Assembly: GCF_010499255.1 (NCBI RefSeq)
Contig: NZ_JAAGRN010000009.1
Span: forward strand, 62,001-126,000
Direction: 5' to 3'
Length of the DNA: 64,000 nt
Origin: Sheuella amnicola
Lineage (GTDB): Bacteria > Pseudomonadota > Gammaproteobacteria > Burkholderiales > Burkholderiaceae_B
The translations under genes and the position numbers were made by a program. Positions 62,576-64,000 of this stretch are shown here, in pieces. Under the pieces are notes generated by a model. The model was given only the letters and a program-made list of their open reading frames with translations. It searched no databases and was not told where the DNA came from. Every line of letters starts with the position of its first letter. Position 1 is the first letter of the stretch.

Positions 62576-63958
62576 ATGGGCACAGTTAAAGAAGATATTG
62601 TTGAACACTGCAAAGCGATTTACGAGACAATCGCCGACGAACTTACTAGCTGGTACAACTTTACTCGCGAAACTTGGCCTCTTCTAGTATTACTGTTCAG
62701 TGCGATCGGCCTGGTAATTTGGATGGCAAAACCCGCACCTCCAAAGCATGTCTTGATGGGATCTGGATCAATTGGAGGATCTTATGAAGTCATCACGAAA
62801 AAGTATGTCGAATATTTTGCTAAAAATGGTGTCACCCTAGAACTTGTCCAGACAAGCGGTGCCGAAGAAAACATCATCCGGCTAAGAGATCCGAAAGATA
62901 AATTTCAAGCAGCACTTGTTCAGAGCGGACTCATTACGCCAGATAATAGTCATGGTTTGCAATCGCTCGGCAGCCTTGCATTCGAGCCCGTGTGGTTTTT
63001 TTATCGCGAGGATAAGTTCAGCCCGGATCATCACACGACAGATGATTTTTTTTCGCAGCCCATGTCCATCGGAGCAATCGGTAGCGGAACGCACCAACAA
63101 GCCATGCACATCCTTGCGGCGAATGGTTGGGACAAGACATCCAATTTGAAGACCATACCTAACAATGAAGGAATTGAAGCGTTATTAAGGGGAGAAATCA
63201 GTTCGATTTTTTTGGTGGATGGCTTCGAGTCCGAAAACGTGCAGCGACTCATACAACAAAATGAAGTCAAACTCGGTATTGCAGACTTCACCCGGGCAGC
63301 CGCCTACACACGATTGATGCCCTATTTTCATCAATTACAGGTTCCGCAGGGCTCCCTTAGCCTGAGGCGTAATTTTCCGGATAAAAATGTGACAGTGATT
63401 GCTCCGACGACAAATCTGGTCATTGATCCGACAATGCATCCTGCCATTCAATTATTGTTTTTACAGGCGGCGACTCAGATTAATGGGGGCCGTAACTTCT
63501 TTTCCAAATACGGTGAATTCCCCGCCTTCAAGGAATCGATCATCGAGGAAAGTCCCATTGCGCGGCGCTATTACGAAAAAGGCTCTCCCGTTTTGATGAA
63601 CTACATGCCATTCTGGCTGGCAGAGTTTATCGATCGCATGATTTTGTTGCTGCTGCCTCTTTTTGCATTCGTATATCCGATCATTAAAACAATGCCAGGC
63701 TACAGAACCAACAGGGCTCAAGGACGAATCAACGAGATTTACGGAGCTTTGAAATTCCTCGAGCAGGATATCACCTTGAACTACGATCCGATTCGAGAAC
63801 AGGAATATCGAAACAGACTTGAAGAAATCGAAGCGCGTGCATTGGCATTGCGGGTACCAAAATCACTTGTTAGCAACTACTACAGTTTGCGCAGTAGTAT
63901 TGATTTCGTGATCACCCTGCTATCCAAAAAAACCAAGCCTGAAGAACGTTTCAATTAA
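62576..63958 (+). CDS. TAXI-family TRAP transporter solute-binding protein, membrane anchored
   Basis: 460 residues. A cytoplasmic N-terminal stretch is followed by a hydrophobic segment (LLVLLFSAIGLVIWMA) that anchors it, then a TAXI-type binding domain (MGSGSIGGSYEVITKKYVEYFAKNGV, LRDPKDKFQAALVQSGL, SMSIGAIGSGTHQQAM). A second hydrophobic segment lies near residue 355 (RMILLLLPLFAFVYPIIK) with a charged C-terminal tail, so it spans the membrane twice. Unlike most TRAP receptors it is neither secreted nor next to permease genes. Follows the diguanylate cyclase after 30 bp on the same strand; a possible periplasmic input to that or another signalling protein is only speculation. Confidence 0.85.
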   Translation: MGTVKEDIVEHCKAIYETIADELTSWYNFTRETWPLLVLLFSAIGLVIWMAKPAPPKHVLMGSGSIGGSYEVITKKYVEYFAKNGVTLELVQTSGAEENIIRLRDPKDKFQAALVQSGLITPDNSHGLQSLGSLAFEPVWFFYREDKFSPDHHTTDDFFSQPMSIGAIGSGTHQQAMHILAANGWDKTSNLKTIPNNEGIEALLRGEISSIFLVDGFESENVQRLIQQNEVKLGIADFTRAAAYTRLMPYFHQLQVPQGSLSLRRNFPDKNVTVIAPTTNLVIDPTMHPAIQLLFLQAATQINGGRNFFSKYGEFPAFKESIIEESPIARRYYEKGSPVLMNYMPFWLAEFIDRMILLLLPLFAFVYPIIKTMPGYRTNRAQGRINEIYGALKFLEQDITLNYDPIREQEYRNRLEEIEARALALRVPKSLVSNYYSLRSSIDFVITLLSKKTKPEERFN

Positions 63959-63968
63959 AACGATCCAC

Positions 63969-64000
63969 ATGAACGCCACTCCAACGCACGCAAAGCAATT
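63969..64000 (+). CDS. Possible start of a downstream gene (partial)
   Basis: ATG at 63969 opens a frame (MNATPTHAKQ) that runs to the window edge. No strong ribosome-binding site is visible in front of it, and too little sequence is present to name a product. Confidence 0.25.
   Translation, partial: MNATPTHAKQ

Noticed and set aside
1-64000. tRNA-Sec (selC), selA or selD in this window
   Set aside because: Only tRNA-Asn and tRNA-Thr were found, and no protein looks like SelA or SelD; they must lie elsewhere if the selenoprotein is made.
1-64000. CRISPR arrays, IS elements, transposases, phage genes
   Set aside because: No regularly spaced repeats, terminal inverted repeats with transposase, or phage structural genes were seen.

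Overview
The window looks like a chromosomal segment of a heterotrophic betaproteobacterium, probably Burkholderiales (Oxalobacteraceae or Alcaligenaceae-like). Grounds: four orphan Bug/TctC periplasmic receptors, a LiuR-type leucine catabolism regulon, many LysR/IclR regulators beside small catabolic operons, and a base composition I judge by eye to be near 50% GC. I saw no phage, IS element, integrase or CRISPR array. The sequence starts inside an MFS transporter gene (ArsJ-like) and ends just after what may be the first codons of another gene.

Layout. 0-4.3 kb: transporter end, an ATP-grasp protein, a small membrane protein, an RraA-like protein and a Bug receptor. 4.3-17 kb: a divergent acyl-CoA module (two acyl-CoA dehydrogenases, thiolase and a Crp/Fnr regulator on the minus strand; acyl-CoA synthetase, a complete five-gene branched-chain-type ABC importer and a phenylacetate-CoA-ligase-like enzyme on the plus strand). 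17-23 kb: the liu (leucine/isovalerate) operon with thioesterase and its MerR regulator LiuR, including a perfect 16-bp operator palindrome. 23-28 kb: MFS exporter and IclR regulator, divergent from an acyl-CoA dehydrogenase, two hotdog proteins and a Bug receptor. 28-38 kb: small LysR-governed catabolic operons (aminotransferase + ThDP enzyme + polar amino acid ABC importer lacking its ATPase; carboxymuconolactone decarboxylase + hydroxyisobutyrate-type dehydrogenase + Bug). 37.7-41.5 kb: Fur-boxed iron-binding protein, MgtC-like protein, and SOS-controlled umuDC. 41.5-47.3 kb: two outer-membrane proteins, an exported amidohydrolase and a two-component system. 47.3-60.3 kb: a selenium-flavoured region. 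60.4-64 kb: divergent tRNA-Asn and tRNA-Thr genes, a diguanylate cyclase and a TAXI-family binding protein.

The most interesting part is 47.3-60.3 kb. SelB (selenocysteine elongation factor) lies beside a thioredoxin-reductase-like flavoprotein. Two kilobases further is a gene at 51450-51980 that simple gene finding would cut at an in-frame TGA. Read through the TGA, it gives a 176-residue protein with a Sec-Gly-Ser-Cys-Ser-Ser-Cys motif and conserved-looking sequence on both sides. Directly after the TGA sits a bacterial-type SECIS hairpin whose loop GU is 19 nt from the UGA, the same distance as I recall for E. coli fdhF. The gene is paired with a 350-residue protein of unknown function and lies near a Bug receptor, WrbA, an alpha/beta hydrolase and a PhnD-type ABC importer resembling putative selenate transporters. 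The motif recalls the Sec centre of glycine/proline reductase subunits (UGTCTRC). A selenol-dependent reductase fed by a Bug receptor is my working inference, not something the sequence proves.

A second unexpected structure is a 37-bp inverted repeat (31 of 37 positions alike) that flanks the Crp/Fnr gene exactly. Each copy carries a ribosome-binding site and an ATG, so an inversion between them would leave the gene readable in the opposite direction.
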